In this document: in pieces, positions 24,573 through 33,095 of the stretch
How positions within the stretch are numbered: the stretch's first letter is position 1
Layout of the letters: the number at the start of each line of letters is the position of its first letter
Position numbers and translations under genes: made by a program
Notes under the pieces: generated by a model
What the model was told of the DNA's origin: nothing
What the model saw: only the letters and a program-made list of their open reading frames with translations
The model's database searches: none
Origin: Terrirubrum flagellatum
GTDB taxonomy: Bacteria; Pseudomonadota; Alphaproteobacteria; Rhizobiales; Beijerinckiaceae
DNA length: 64,000 nt
Reading direction: 5' to 3'
NCBI RefSeq assembly: GCF_022059845.1
Contig: NZ_CP091851.1
Location: 1,612,001-1,676,000 of the forward strand

Positions 24573-24998
24573 ATGGCTTCTGCGCTCGACACCCTCGATC
24601 ATCGACTCATCGCGCTGTTGCGGGCGAACGCCCGGGCGTCCACGGCGACGCTTGCGCGCTCCCTCGGCGTCTCGCGCGGCACGGTCCAGAACCGCATCGA
24701 CAGGCTGATGGGGCAGGGGGTCATCATCGGCTTCACCGCAAGGATGCGCTCGGAAATCGAGAGCGGCGTCCGCGCGCTGACGTCGCTTGAGATCAGATCC
24801 GGCGATGAAAAGGCGGTCGGAGCCGGGTTGAAGCGGCTGCCGGAGGTCGAGCGGCTCTATTCAACCAACGGGCGCTGGGACATGGTCGCCGAGGTCCGCG
24901 CCGACGATCTGGCGACGCTGGATCGGGCGCTGGCTGCGATCCGCGCCGTCAAGGGCGTGGCCCATACCGAAACAAGCATCCTTCTCAGCGAGTTGTGA
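24573..24998 (+). CDS. Lrp/AsnC-family transcriptional regulator
   Basis: 141 aa. The N-terminal helix-turn-helix (LDHRLIALLRANARASTATL, LGVSRGTVQNRIDRLMGQGV) is followed by the RAM ligand-binding domain (EIRSGDEKAVGAGLKRLPEV, YSTNGRWDMVAEVRADDL, IRAVKGVAHTETSILLSEL). Lrp-type proteins next to arginine catabolic genes usually activate them in response to arginine or ornithine. Start 24573 is preferred because a palindrome lies upstream of it; an ATG at 24525 would add 16 residues. Confidence 0.88.
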   Translation: MASALDTLDHRLIALLRANARASTATLARSLGVSRGTVQNRIDRLMGQGVIIGFTARMRSEIESGVRALTSLEIRSGDEKAVGAGLKRLPEVERLYSTNGRWDMVAEVRADDLATLDRALAAIRAVKGVAHTETSILLSEL

Positions 24999-25231
24999 GC
25001 CCTTTCCAGCGGGCGGGCGCCGCCACATCGGGACCAGATTGCCGCATTCGCGAATCTTTCGAGGCGGTTGCAGGCGATCGCAAAGGAAGAGCTTTCACCG
25101 GGGCGGCGTTCGTCCCCGAAAAGCGCGGATTTTTTTCCACGGCGATTAGCCATGCGGGTTAAGCGAAACTCAACTTCGGCCGCCTAGTTGTAGATTGCTC
25201 AAGGGGCAGCCAGGGATCGCCGGCCGAAAAG

Positions 25232-27529
25232 ATGTTCGACCCCAAGGATCGCACGGCGCGCGAGATTCCGACAGAAGTCTATATCGCGCTTGTCGATTCG
25301 CTTTATTCGGACTTCCCTTTCTTCACGATGGGGGTCCTCGTCGCCTTCGCAGGCGCGTTCGTCGGGGCGATGCTCACCGGCGCAGGCGTGCTTTATGCCT
25401 GTGCGTTTGCGATCATTGCGATCGGAGCGCTTCGCGGCGCCCATATCCTGTCCTATCGCCGCCGTCGCCAGATGCCGGCGGACCGGGCCGACGCCCGCCG
25501 CTGGGAGCGCGCCTACGAGATCGGCACCAGCGCCTATGTGCTCGTTCTCGGCGTCTGGTGCTTCATCACCTTCTCGGTCGTTGGCGACGCGCGCGCGAGC
25601 CTGATCAGCCTTGCGGTGTCGCTCGCCTATATCGTCGGCGTGACCGGCCGCAACTACGGCAGCAAGCGGCTCGTCGTGTTGCAGCTCGTGCTCATGGGCG
25701 TCCCCATGGTGCTCGGCCTGCTGCTGGTGCGCGACATCGCGAGCGTGAGCATCGCGCTGTTCCTCATCCCCTTCCTGCATGGTTCGAAGCGCGTCTGCGA
25801 CCGGCTGCGCGACACGCTGTTCAATGCGGTGATCGCGACCCGCGACGTGCAGCTTCTCGCCGATCGCTTCGACACCGCGCTCAACAACATGCCGCATGGC
25901 CTTGCGATGTTCGACGTGAAAGGCCGCCTGCTCGTCATCAATCGTCGCTGGATCGAAATCTTCGGCCTCGACAAGGCCGTCGGCCGCGACGATTGGTCGG
26001 TCGACGATCTCATGACCGAGGCCGGCGGGTCCGGCGCCGCCAGCGCCGATGAAGTCGCCGTGCTCACGCGCGCGTTTCAGCGCGCCTTTCGCGCTTCCGA
26101 ACCTTTGCGGCTGCCGCTTGAGAATTTCGATCGCAGCCTCGATCTGACATTCCAGCCGATGCGCGGCGGCGGTTGCGTCGCGCTGCTTGAAGATGTGACG
26201 GCCAAGAAAGTCGCCGAGGCGCGGCTCGCCCATATGGCGCGCTACGATGTGTTGACCGGCCTGCCGAACCGCGCGCAATTCCAGGAGCGGCTCGAAGCCG
26301 TGCTCGCGGGCCGCCGTCAGGACGACGCGGTCTGCGTGATGTTCGTCGATATCGATCGCTTCAAGCAGATCAACGACACGATGGGCCATGCCGCAGGCGA
26401 TACGCTGCTGTTCGAGGCGGCCGGACGCCTGCGCGGCGTGTTGCGCGACATCGACACCGTTGCGCGCTTCGGGGCCGACGAATTCGTGGTGCTGCAGCAT
26501 CCCTGTCGCGATCACAAGGAAGCGGCTGCCGTCGCCTCGCGCATCATCCAGGCGCTCGCGGAACCCTACGACATCGACGGCAGTCAGGTCGTGGCGGGCG
26601 CGTCGGTCGGCATCGCGATGGCGCCGCATGACGGGCTGAGCACCGACCAGCTTCTCAAGAACGCCGACATGGCGCTCTATCGCGCGAAAGCCAACGGACG
26701 CGGCGATTTCAGCTTCTTCGAGCGCGACATGGACACGCGCGCGCAAGCGCGGCGGCAACTCGAAACGGATTTGCGCAAGGCGATGATGAATGGCGAACTG
26801 ACGCCTTACTATCAGCCGCTGTACAATATTCGCGAAGACATGGTGACGAGCTGCGAGGCCCTGCTGCGCTGGAACCATCCCGAGCGCGGCTTCATCTCGC
26901 CGGCGGAGTTCATTCCCGTCGCCGAGGAAATGGGGCTCATCATCGAGATCGGCGCGCAAACGCTGCTGAAGGCGTGCAAGGAATGCGCGAGCTGGCAGAG
27001 CGGACAGCGCGTCGCCGTCAATGTTTCGTCAATTCAGATTCACCGCGGCGACATTGTCGAATCCGTCGAGCACGCGCTGCGCCAGTCCGGTCTTGATCCG
27101 CGCCGTCTCGAACTCGAGATCACGGAGTCGGCGTTCCTATCGGAAAGCGAGCAGACGCTGATCGTGCTGCGAAAGCTGCGCGCGATGGGCGTGCGCGTGT
27201 CGCTCGATGATTTTGGCACGGGCTATTCAAGCCTGAGCTATTTGCGAACCTTCCCTTTGGACAAGGTGAAGATCGATCGCTCCTTCCTGCGCGACATTGA
27301 ACACGACCAGAATTCTCTCAGCCTGTTGCGCGGCGTGTTGAGGCTGAGTTCGGAGCTTGGATTGTCCGTCGTCGTCGAAGGCGTCGAGACTCTCCAGCAG
27401 CTCTATATTCTCGCGAATGACGGCTTCGTCGACGAAGTGCAGGGCTTCCTGTTCAGCCCGGCGCTCTCGGCGAAGGATATTCGCAGCATCCTCGGCGATC
27501 CGCCGCGCATCCTCGCGCGCGTCGCGTAA
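25232..27529 (+). CDS. Membrane GGDEF-EAL protein (cyclic-di-GMP turnover) with GADEF variant
   Basis: 765 aa. Residues 30-185 hold about five membrane segments, 205-325 a PAS domain (NNMPHGLAMFDVKGRLLVIN), 335-500 GGDEF and 505-760 EAL. The cyclase signature is RFGADEF (414-418), with alanine for the second glycine, while the inhibitory RxxD site (RDID, 405-408) is kept. The EAL domain looks complete: CEALLRW, NVSSIQ, ELEITESAF, LDDFGTGYSSLSYL, KIDRSF, EGVET. It may act mainly as a phosphodiesterase, with the GGDEF part sensing GTP. Stands alone. Confidence 0.92.
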   Translation: MFDPKDRTAREIPTEVYIALVDSLYSDFPFFTMGVLVAFAGAFVGAMLTGAGVLYACAFAIIAIGALRGAHILSYRRRRQMPADRADARRWERAYEIGTSAYVLVLGVWCFITFSVVGDARASLISLAVSLAYIVGVTGRNYGSKRLVVLQLVLMGVPMVLGLLLVRDIASVSIALFLIPFLHGSKRVCDRLRDTLFNAVIATRDVQLLADRFDTALNNMPHGLAMFDVKGRLLVINRRWIEIFGLDKAVGRDDWSVDDLMTEAGGSGAASADEVAVLTRAFQRAFRASEPLRLPLENFDRSLDLTFQPMRGGGCVALLEDVTAKKVAEARLAHMARYDVLTGLPNRAQFQERLEAVLAGRRQDDAVCVMFVDIDRFKQINDTMGHAAGDTLLFEAAGRLRGVLRDIDTVARFGADEFVVLQHPCRDHKEAAAVASRIIQALAEPYDIDGSQVVAGASVGIAMAPHDGLSTDQLLKNADMALYRAKANGRGDFSFFERDMDTRAQARRQLETDLRKAMMNGELTPYYQPLYNIREDMVTSCEALLRWNHPERGFISPAEFIPVAEEMGLIIEIGAQTLLKACKECASWQSGQRVAVNVSSIQIHRGDIVESVEHALRQSGLDPRRLELEITESAFLSESEQTLIVLRKLRAMGVRVSLDDFGTGYSSLSYLRTFPLDKVKIDRSFLRDIEHDQNSLSLLRGVLRLSSELGLSVVVEGVETLQQLYILANDGFVDEVQGFLFSPALSAKDIRSILGDPPRILARVA

Positions 27530-27673
27530 GCCGGCCGCATCGCGGCCCCCAACACCCACGCTCAAGATTAATTTTCAGGCGTTGAACGCGCGCGTTCATG
27601 CGCAATCACACGTATTTCCCGGCCCGTTAACGAAGTTTAAAGGGATTTCTTTACGGGCGTTAAGGTTCTATTA

Positions 27674-28477
27674 ATGATCCGCGCGCCGTCAGATCAGGGG
27701 TTCGTCGTGAGCGTCGCAGCAGCAGGAAAAAGCACCGAATTCTCGGTGCGGGTGAGGGACTTCGTTGAGCGGCTGGACTGCCGGTTGGCGCGCACTCTCG
27801 ACGAGAGGGAAGCGATTTTCCGACTGCGCTACGACGCCTATGTGCGCGAGGGGACGATCGAGCCGAACAAGAGCAAATTGTTCAAGGACCGCTATGACGA
27901 CCTGCCGAACGCCTATAATTTCGGGTGCTATTTCGACGGCGTCATGGTCAGTTCTCTCCGATTGCATGTGGGCTCGCCGCGGCATCCGGTCACGCCGTCG
28001 GTGTCGGTGTTCAGCGACATTCTCGGACCGGAAATCGACACCGGAAAAGTGTTAATTGATCCGACGCGCTTCGTGGCCGATCCTTTGCTGGCTCGCGAAT
28101 ATCCCTATCTGCCGCAGGCGACCGTTCGCCTGCCGTTCCTCGCATGCGAACATTTCAACGCCGATATCGGCCTCGCGGCCTGCCGCGAAGAGCATCGCGC
28201 TTTCTACAAGAGGATGTTCTTCCTCCATCAGGATGGCGAGCCGCGGCCCTATCCGCCGCTGACCAAGCCGATCGCTCTTTTGCGGTTCGATTATCGCGAG
28301 ACGCGCGAGAAGGTCATCGCCCGCCATCCGTTCATGGCCTCGACCGCGGCGGAGCGCGAGCGCCTGTTCGGCGCCGCCCCGAAGCGGGTCGTACCGACCC
28401 TCATCCGGTCCTCGCGGCCCATGATTCCGCCGTCGGCGCGCGCGTCCTCGCGGCCTTTCTCGATCCACGCCGCCTGA
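27674..28477 (+). CDS. N-acyl amino acid synthase (FeeM)-like acyltransferase
   Basis: 267 aa. A GNAT-like fold related to autoinducer synthases: AIFRLRYDAYVREGTI, FKDRYDDLPNAYNFGCYFDG and SSLRLHVG match the core of FeeM, which joins an acyl chain from acyl-ACP to an amino acid. LIDPTRFVAD and LACEHFNADIGLAACREEH continue the catalytic half. The product is unknown; candidates are long-chain N-acyl amino acids used as surface lipids or signals. The C-terminal 60 residues are basic and probably unstructured. tRNA-Val lies convergently downstream. Confidence 0.78.
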   Translation: MIRAPSDQGFVVSVAAAGKSTEFSVRVRDFVERLDCRLARTLDEREAIFRLRYDAYVREGTIEPNKSKLFKDRYDDLPNAYNFGCYFDGVMVSSLRLHVGSPRHPVTPSVSVFSDILGPEIDTGKVLIDPTRFVADPLLAREYPYLPQATVRLPFLACEHFNADIGLAACREEHRAFYKRMFFLHQDGEPRPYPPLTKPIALLRFDYRETREKVIARHPFMASTAAERERLFGAAPKRVVPTLIRSSRPMIPPSARASSRPFSIHAA

Positions 28478-28526
28478 GCGGCGGCCTGTCATTTTCGGAA
28501 GATTGTCCGGATTTTGTCGGGCTGGA

Positions 28527-28601
28527 TGGTGGGCGCGACAGGGATTGAACCTGTGACCCCTCCCGTGTGAAGGGAGTGCTCTGCCGCTGAGCTACGCGCC
28601 C
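28527..28601 (-). tRNA. tRNA-Val (anticodon CAC)
   Basis: Read on the minus strand: acceptor GGGCGCG (28601-28595) pairs with CGCGCCC; D arm TAGCTCAGCGGCAGAGCA; anticodon arm CTCCC-TTCACAC-GGGAG with anticodon CAC; T arm ACAGG-TTCAATC-CCTGT. A73 and an encoded CCA follow. Confidence 0.97.
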
Positions 28602-28680
28602 ATCGCCGCGTGGCTCATAGGCGAGCCGCGGCGACCGCGTCAAGGAACAAGCGCGGATGACCCTGTCGGGTGCGTGGCCC

Positions 28681-29364
28681 TCAAGCCATCAGACGGCGCG
28701 GCGCGTAAGGTCTGGTCGCGGCCCACAGATCCCGGAAATGGTCGATGACGACGTCTGGTCCGAGGTCGTGAACGGGAATCTGGGTGTAGCCGAAGCTGAC
28801 CGCGACGCAGGGGATGCGCGCCGCGCGCGCCGTGTCGATGTCTGTCTGGGAATCGCCGACCATGACCGCGGAATTCGGCGAGCCGCCGGCCGCCTCGATC
28901 GTCGACAGGAGATGGCGCGGATCGGGCTTGAACCAGGCGAAGGTGTCCTTGCCCGAGATCGCGGCGAAGAGCGTGTCGACGCCCAGCGCCTTCAAGAGCG
29001 TCCGCGCATGCGCCTCGATCTTGTTGGTGCAAACCGCCATGATCCAGCCATCGGCGACGAATTCGTCGAGCGCGGTCCGCACGCCTTCGAACAGCACGGT
29101 CTCGTTGGCGATGTTGGCGTGATAGTGGTCGAGGAACGCTGCGTAGAGCTCATCGAGCCGCGCCGGCGCGACCGTCCGGCCATGCAGCGCGAAGCCGCGC
29201 TCGATCAGCGGCCGGGCGCCGGCGCCGATCAGGTCGCGCGCCTGCTCGAACCGCGTCGGCGGAAGCCCATCCATGGCGAGCACGACGTTCAGCGTGGCGA
29301 CGAGGTCGCGCGCGCTATCCGCCAGCGTGCCGTCGAGGTCGAAGACAATGGTCGGTTGGGTCAT
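28681..29364 (-). CDS. gph: Phosphoglycolate phosphatase-like HAD hydrolase
   Basis: 227 aa. HAD motif I VFDLDGTLADS (nucleophile Asp9, acid/base Asp11), motif II in AVCTNK, motif III lysine in FAWFKPDP and motif IV VGDSQTDIDTARAA. A helical cap between 18 and 85 is the C1 type of phosphoglycolate phosphatases, which remove 2-phosphoglycolate produced by DNA repair or RuBisCO side reactions. The start codon at 29364 overlaps the end of the inverted-repeat element at 29363-29633, so its leader comes from that element. Confidence 0.9.
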   Translation of the reverse strand: MTQPTIVFDLDGTLADSARDLVATLNVVLAMDGLPPTRFEQARDLIGAGARPLIERGFALHGRTVAPARLDELYAAFLDHYHANIANETVLFEGVRTALDEFVADGWIMAVCTNKIEAHARTLLKALGVDTLFAAISGKDTFAWFKPDPRHLLSTIEAAGGSPNSAVMVGDSQTDIDTARAARIPCVAVSFGYTQIPVHDLGPDVVIDHFRDLWAATRPYAPRRLMA

Positions 29365-29633
29365 GGGTGTGCGCTCATATTCGGAGGGCTCAGCGTTCGC
29401 TCAAGGGCTGTCGAGGGCAAGGAGACGGCGCGAAGATGGTGTTGTCCACCATCGAGCGACGTGTCCGCCGCGATCGGCGGCCCTTCAGCGAACCCAAAGG
29501 GCGCGGCGAAAAGCGCCCATGATCGGGTCTCGCGTCCTCGACCGTGGGATAACCACGGCCTTCGGCCGCGAAACCCGCCCTGAACGCTTTTCGACTCGCG
29601 CGCTGAGCCTTCGGAATATGAGCGCACACCCAT
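29363..29633. repeat. 271-bp MITE-like element with 33-bp terminal inverted repeats
   Basis: Ends at 29363-29395 and 29601-29633 are inverted copies matching at 31 of 33 positions (outer bases ATGGGTGTGCGC). The inside contains a smaller palindrome CCGTGG-GATAA-CCACGG. Read inward from either end the repeats encode the same MGVRSYSEGSA, and the two mismatches fall at third codon positions. Each strand has an open 90-codon frame ending NMSAHP. No transposase, and no clear target duplication. Confidence 0.75.
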
Positions 29634-29744
29634 AGCCGGCTTTCCCCCGATTTCTGCCCTTATGGGGCCGCCGGCCTTAAGGCTTCGTCAACCCTAAGAT
29701 AGTCCCATGGGTCGACGCATATGCGCCATTCGGGGCCAACCGCC

Positions 29745-30185
29745 ATGCGCCGACTCGCTCTCATCCTCGCGGCGACAGCAGCCGCCTCCGCCGCCCAGGC
29801 CGCGCAATATGAATTCACGCCGGCTCCGCAGACGGATCTCAACCGCATCTATCGCGTTGACCGGTTTTCCGGCGAAGTGACGGCCTGTCAATATGGCCTC
29901 AGGGAAGGTTCGATCGGCGTCACGCTGTGCTACGGGGCCGGCGAGGGCGCAGGCGTTCAGGCTGGCGGCGACTACAGCCTCGTCGCCTCCCATCACCAGC
30001 GCGAAGGCGGTATTTTTCGCGTCAACCAGCGCTCCGGCGAGATCAGCGTCTGTTACGTCTTCGACGAGCGCGTGGTCTGCACGCCGCCGGCGAAAGCCGC
30101 GCCCATTCAGCAGAGCCAGACGACGCCGGCCGATGCGGCGGCGAATATCGCTTCCGCGCAAGGCGCGGCGTCTCGGAAAAACTGA
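29745..30185 (+). CDS. Small secreted protein with two internal repeats
   Basis: 146 aa. Signal peptide MRRLALILAATAAASAAQA. The mature region has two similar units: IYRVDRFSGEVTACQYG followed by LCYG, and IFRVNQRSGEISVCYVF followed by VVC, each a beta-hairpin with a cysteine pair. A Gln/Thr/Ala-rich tail follows. Unknown function; the R-V-(D/N)-R-x-S-G-E pattern resembles propeller-type strands. Start 29745 gives the signal peptide directly; ATG 29721 is possible. Confidence 0.7.
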   Translation: MRRLALILAATAAASAAQAAQYEFTPAPQTDLNRIYRVDRFSGEVTACQYGLREGSIGVTLCYGAGEGAGVQAGGDYSLVASHHQREGGIFRVNQRSGEISVCYVFDERVVCTPPAKAAPIQQSQTTPADAAANIASAQGAASRKN

Positions 30186-30436
30186 CGGCCCTCGCGCCAG
30201 GCGCCGCGCGCCGCCCGCTTCCAAGGCGCCGGTTGCTGTCGCCGATTTCGCGGGCGGCGAAGCCCGCGGCCGGGCTGATCTGCGTCCAGCGCTTGTCCCA
30301 CAGTCTTTTCCGCCCCATATGGCGTATTGGCAGGCGGCGCGCCCTTCGGTTATACGCCCGTCACGATCATCCTGTTTGTTGACGTGATCGCAGCGCGCCG
30401 CAAGCGCCGCCACCAGCTTCGAACCCACAGGGAAGA

Positions 30437-30811
30437 ATGAGTTACACAGACAACGGATTCACAGACCGTCGCAATTCCGCCGCCGAGGCCAGGAAAGCGC
30501 AGCTAGAGAAATTCAAGGCCAGTCTCAACAGTGAGGATCCCGCGGTGCTCGCGCGCCGCGCGGAGCGGCAGGCGATTGTCGAGGCCCGCAAGCAGCGCGA
30601 GGCCGAAAAGGAAGCCGCGCGCCGCGCCAAGGCCGAGAAGGAAGCCGCGGAGAAGGCGGCCGCCGAGGCCGTGCGTCTCGCCGAAATGATCGCCGCCGAA
30701 GAGCGTCGCAAGGCCGAGGAGGCTGCAGCTTTGGCGGCCCGTCCTGCCGACAGCATCCGTCAGGCGGCCATGTACGCCGCGATGCGCGCGGCCGGAAAAG
30801 GCCGTCGCTGA
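30437..30811 (+). CDS. DUF6481 family, charged helical protein
   Basis: 124 aa. N-terminal SYTDNGFTDRRNSAAEARK, then a long Ala/Glu/Lys/Arg helix (about 18-105: EAEKEAARRAKAEKEAAEKA) and the closing ADSIRQAAMYAAMRAAGK. This matches the small DUF6481 proteins found in Alphaproteobacteria. Probably a single extended coiled coil; function unknown. AGGGAAG lies before the ATG. A GC hairpin follows at 30821-30843. Confidence 0.78.
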   Translation: MSYTDNGFTDRRNSAAEARKAQLEKFKASLNSEDPAVLARRAERQAIVEARKQREAEKEAARRAKAEKEAAEKAAAEAVRLAEMIAAEERRKAEEAAALAARPADSIRQAAMYAAMRAAGKGRR

Positions 30812-30820
30812 GGCGCAGAC

Positions 30821-30843
30821 GCGCCGGACCGTTGGTCCGGCGC
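30821..30843 (+). terminator. GC-rich hairpin, weak terminator
   Basis: GCGCCGGACC-GTT-GGTCCGGCGC, a perfect 10-bp stem ten bases after the DUF6481 stop. No T-run follows, so it may be a Rho-assisted or mRNA-end structure. Confidence 0.45.
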
Positions 30844-31072
30844 CAGAATTTCCAAGATTCTATCGACGTTTGGCGCGTGCAGTTGACGTAGGCCGCTTGA
30901 ATCGTCATAGATGTTGCGCCGCACAATGAAGCGCGGCGCTTTACTTTTGGTCAGCGCCCTTTGCGCCGGTCCCCGGGATCGGCCGCATTCCGCCAAAAGA
31001 TCGAGAAGGGCGCAGTCGAACCCGACGCCCTCATGACGTCCGCCCGGAGTGCGGACATTTAGGAAAGACTCA

Positions 31073-32650
31073 ATGACATCCTCGTTCGCGGAGCTCGGCC
31101 TCGCCGCTCCGCTCGCTCGCGCTCTTGATAGCGCGGGCTTTGTGACGCCGACGCCGATCCAGGCGCAGGCGATTCCCTTCCTGTTGCAGGGCCGCGACCT
31201 GCTCGGCCTCGCCCAGACCGGCACCGGCAAGACCGCAGCTTTCGTGTTGCCCATCCTGCAGGCGCTGCGGTCTCTTGGCTCAAAGGCCGAGCCCAGGACG
31301 GCGCGCGCGTTGATTCTCGCGCCGACGCGGGAACTCGCGATCCAGATCCACGAGACGATCCGCACGCTCGCCAAGGGCCAGCATTTCTCGCACGCCGCGA
31401 TCTTCGGCGGCGTCAGCATCAATCCGCAGATTGCGACACTTCAGCGCGGCGTCGACATCCTTGTCGCGACGCCGGGCCGCCTCGTCGATCTCATCAAGCA
31501 GAAGTGCGTGACGCTTTCGGCGACGCGCTATTTCGTGCTCGATGAAGCCGATCGCATGCTCGACATGGGCTTCATCCGCGACATCAAGCGCATCCTGCCG
31601 CTGCTGCCGAAAGAGCGTCAGTCGATGCTCTTTTCCGCGACCATGCCGCAGACGATCGACGAGATCGCCGGCGGCCTCCTGCGCGATCCCGCGCGCGTCG
31701 AGGTCCGCACCGAGGTGGTGCCCGTCGATCGCATCGTCCAGCACCTCGTCCATCTTCCGCAGAATGCGAAGCGCGAAGCGCTGCTGCATCTGCTCTCATC
31801 CGCCGACGTGACGCGCGCGATCGTGTTCGCCCGCACGAAACATGGCGCGAACCGGCTGACCACCTATCTCGACGACTTCGGCTGCAAGGTCGACGTCATC
31901 CATGGCAACAAGAGCCAGGGCGCGCGCCAGCGCGCGCTGGCGGGATTCAAGTCCGGCGAGATCAAGATCCTTGTCGCGACCGACATCGCCGCGCGCGGCA
32001 TCGACGTCGCCGACGTGTCGCATGTCGTGAACGCCGAACTGCCCGACGAGCCGGAAGCTTACGTCCATCGCATCGGCCGCACGGCGCGCGCCGGCAAGGA
32101 AGGCGTTGCGATCACGCTGTGCGACTCTTCGGAGCGCGACAAGCTGCGCGCCGTCGAGCGCCTGATCAAGCGTCCGATTCCGGTCATGGTCATCCCGGGC
32201 CTCGATCTCAAGAAGCCCTCTGGCGCAGGCGCAACCTCGCCCGCGCGCGAAGAAGGCGAGTCGCGTCGCGGCGGCCGCGATGAGCGCGGACGCGGGCGAG
32301 GACGCCCGTCGGGTCCGTCGCGTCGGCCCGAACACGATGGGGATGCGCGCCGGAGCCACGGCGATGCGCGCCAGGATTCGCGCCCGCATGGGCGCAATGA
32401 AAGCCGTCGCGATGATCGCGCGGCGAATGGCGATCGTATGCGTTCGTCCGAAGGGCGCTCTCACGAGGCGCGCGCTCATGACGCCCGCCCGCATGATGCG
32501 CGCCGCTCGCATGAGTCGCACAAGGTGAGGAGCGCGGAGACGCGCGGGCGTTCCGATACGCGACCGGCTCAAGCCGGCCCGAAATGGCGTGACGGCGATT
32601 TCCGTGAGAAACGCTCGGGCGACGCGGCTCCGCGTCGTCGCGGTCGCTGA
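31073..32650 (+). CDS. rhlE: DEAD-box RNA helicase (RhlE-like)
   Basis: 525 aa; AGGAAAG before ATG 31073. Q motif FAELGLAAPLARALDSAGF with PTPIQAQAIP, motif I AQTGTGKT, Ia PTRELA, Ib TPGRL, II VLDEADRMLDMGF, III SAT, IV IVFARTKHG, V ATDIAARGIDV and VI HRIGRTAR are all present. Residues 385-525 form a long basic tail rich in Arg, Gly, Asp and His (EGESRRGGRDERGRGRGRPS, AHDARPHDARR) typical of RNA-annealing tails. Likely role in ribosome assembly or cold-stress RNA remodelling. Confidence 0.93.
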   Translation: MTSSFAELGLAAPLARALDSAGFVTPTPIQAQAIPFLLQGRDLLGLAQTGTGKTAAFVLPILQALRSLGSKAEPRTARALILAPTRELAIQIHETIRTLAKGQHFSHAAIFGGVSINPQIATLQRGVDILVATPGRLVDLIKQKCVTLSATRYFVLDEADRMLDMGFIRDIKRILPLLPKERQSMLFSATMPQTIDEIAGGLLRDPARVEVRTEVVPVDRIVQHLVHLPQNAKREALLHLLSSADVTRAIVFARTKHGANRLTTYLDDFGCKVDVIHGNKSQGARQRALAGFKSGEIKILVATDIAARGIDVADVSHVVNAELPDEPEAYVHRIGRTARAGKEGVAITLCDSSERDKLRAVERLIKRPIPVMVIPGLDLKKPSGAGATSPAREEGESRRGGRDERGRGRGRPSGPSRRPEHDGDARRSHGDARQDSRPHGRNESRRDDRAANGDRMRSSEGRSHEARAHDARPHDARRSHESHKVRSAETRGRSDTRPAQAGPKWRDGDFREKRSGDAAPRRRGR

Positions 32651-32676
32651 ACGCTCGTCAAACTCAACTCAAAAGC

Positions 32677-32705
32677 AAAAAGACCGGCTTTGCAGCCGGT
32701 CTTTT
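32677..32705 (+). terminator. Intrinsic terminator of the helicase gene
   Basis: AAAAAGACCGGC-TTTGCA-GCCGGTCTTTT hairpin with a T-run, 26 bases after the stop; bidirectional with the convergent CsbD gene. Confidence 0.88.
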
Positions 32706-32728
32706 CATTTCGTCGATCGCAGCAAGCG

Positions 32729-32944
32729 TCAGAGCTTGCGATTGATCGTGTCAGTCGCCTTGTTCGCGGCGTCCTTCACCGCGTCCTTGGCTTTGCCAAG
32801 CGCCTCCTGGCCCTGGCCCTTCATCTGCTGGGCTGCGCCTTCGGCCTGCATCTGCTTGTCGTCGATCGCCTTGCCGACGCCTTCCTTCGCCTTGCCGGCG
32901 GCTTGGTTGGCCATGCCCTTGATCTTGTCGGTGGTGCTTCCCAT
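32729..32944 (-). CDS. CsbD family stress protein
   Basis: 71 aa; ATG 32944 follows [46 protein letters not shown] and [10 protein letters not shown] show the CsbD pattern of Lys/Ala/Gly amphipathic helices. CsbD proteins are small, very soluble and induced by general stress; mechanism unknown. A near-perfect EcfG promoter lies 45 bases upstream. Confidence 0.9.
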   Translation of the reverse strand: MGSTTDKIKGMANQAAGKAKEGVGKAIDDKQMQAEGAAQQMKGQGQEALGKAKDAVKDAANKATDTINRKL

Positions 32945-32988
32945 CACGCGCTCCTGTGGAGTGAATTGAAAAAGATCAGCAATCGACA

Positions 32989-33013
32989 AACGGAGCGGCG
33001 CCGCAGAAGTTCC
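32989..33013 (-). promoter_or_regulatory. EcfG-type (general stress sigma) promoter of the CsbD gene
   Basis: On the minus strand GGAAC (33013-33009), exactly 16 bases, CGTT (32992-32989). It matches the alphaproteobacterial EcfG consensus fully and sits upstream of a gene class known to be stress induced. Confidence 0.7.
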
Positions 33014-33037
33014 TTCGCCGCTGCAACGTCAAAAGAC

Positions 33038-33067
33038 AAAGGCCGGGAGATTTCTCCCCCGGCCTTT
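33038..33067 (-). terminator. Intrinsic terminator of the DUF2852 gene
   Basis: AAAGGCCGGGAGA-TTTC-TCCCCCGGCCTTT hairpin 29 bases beyond the DUF2852 stop, flanked by A/T runs. Confidence 0.75.
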
Positions 33068-33095
33068 GCGTTGAATGCGTCGGCTGCGGCTTTGT

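Noticed and set aside
25199-26959. 586-codon minus-strand open frame
   Set aside because: Antisense to the GGDEF-EAL gene; composition is that of a mirror frame and no family motif is seen.
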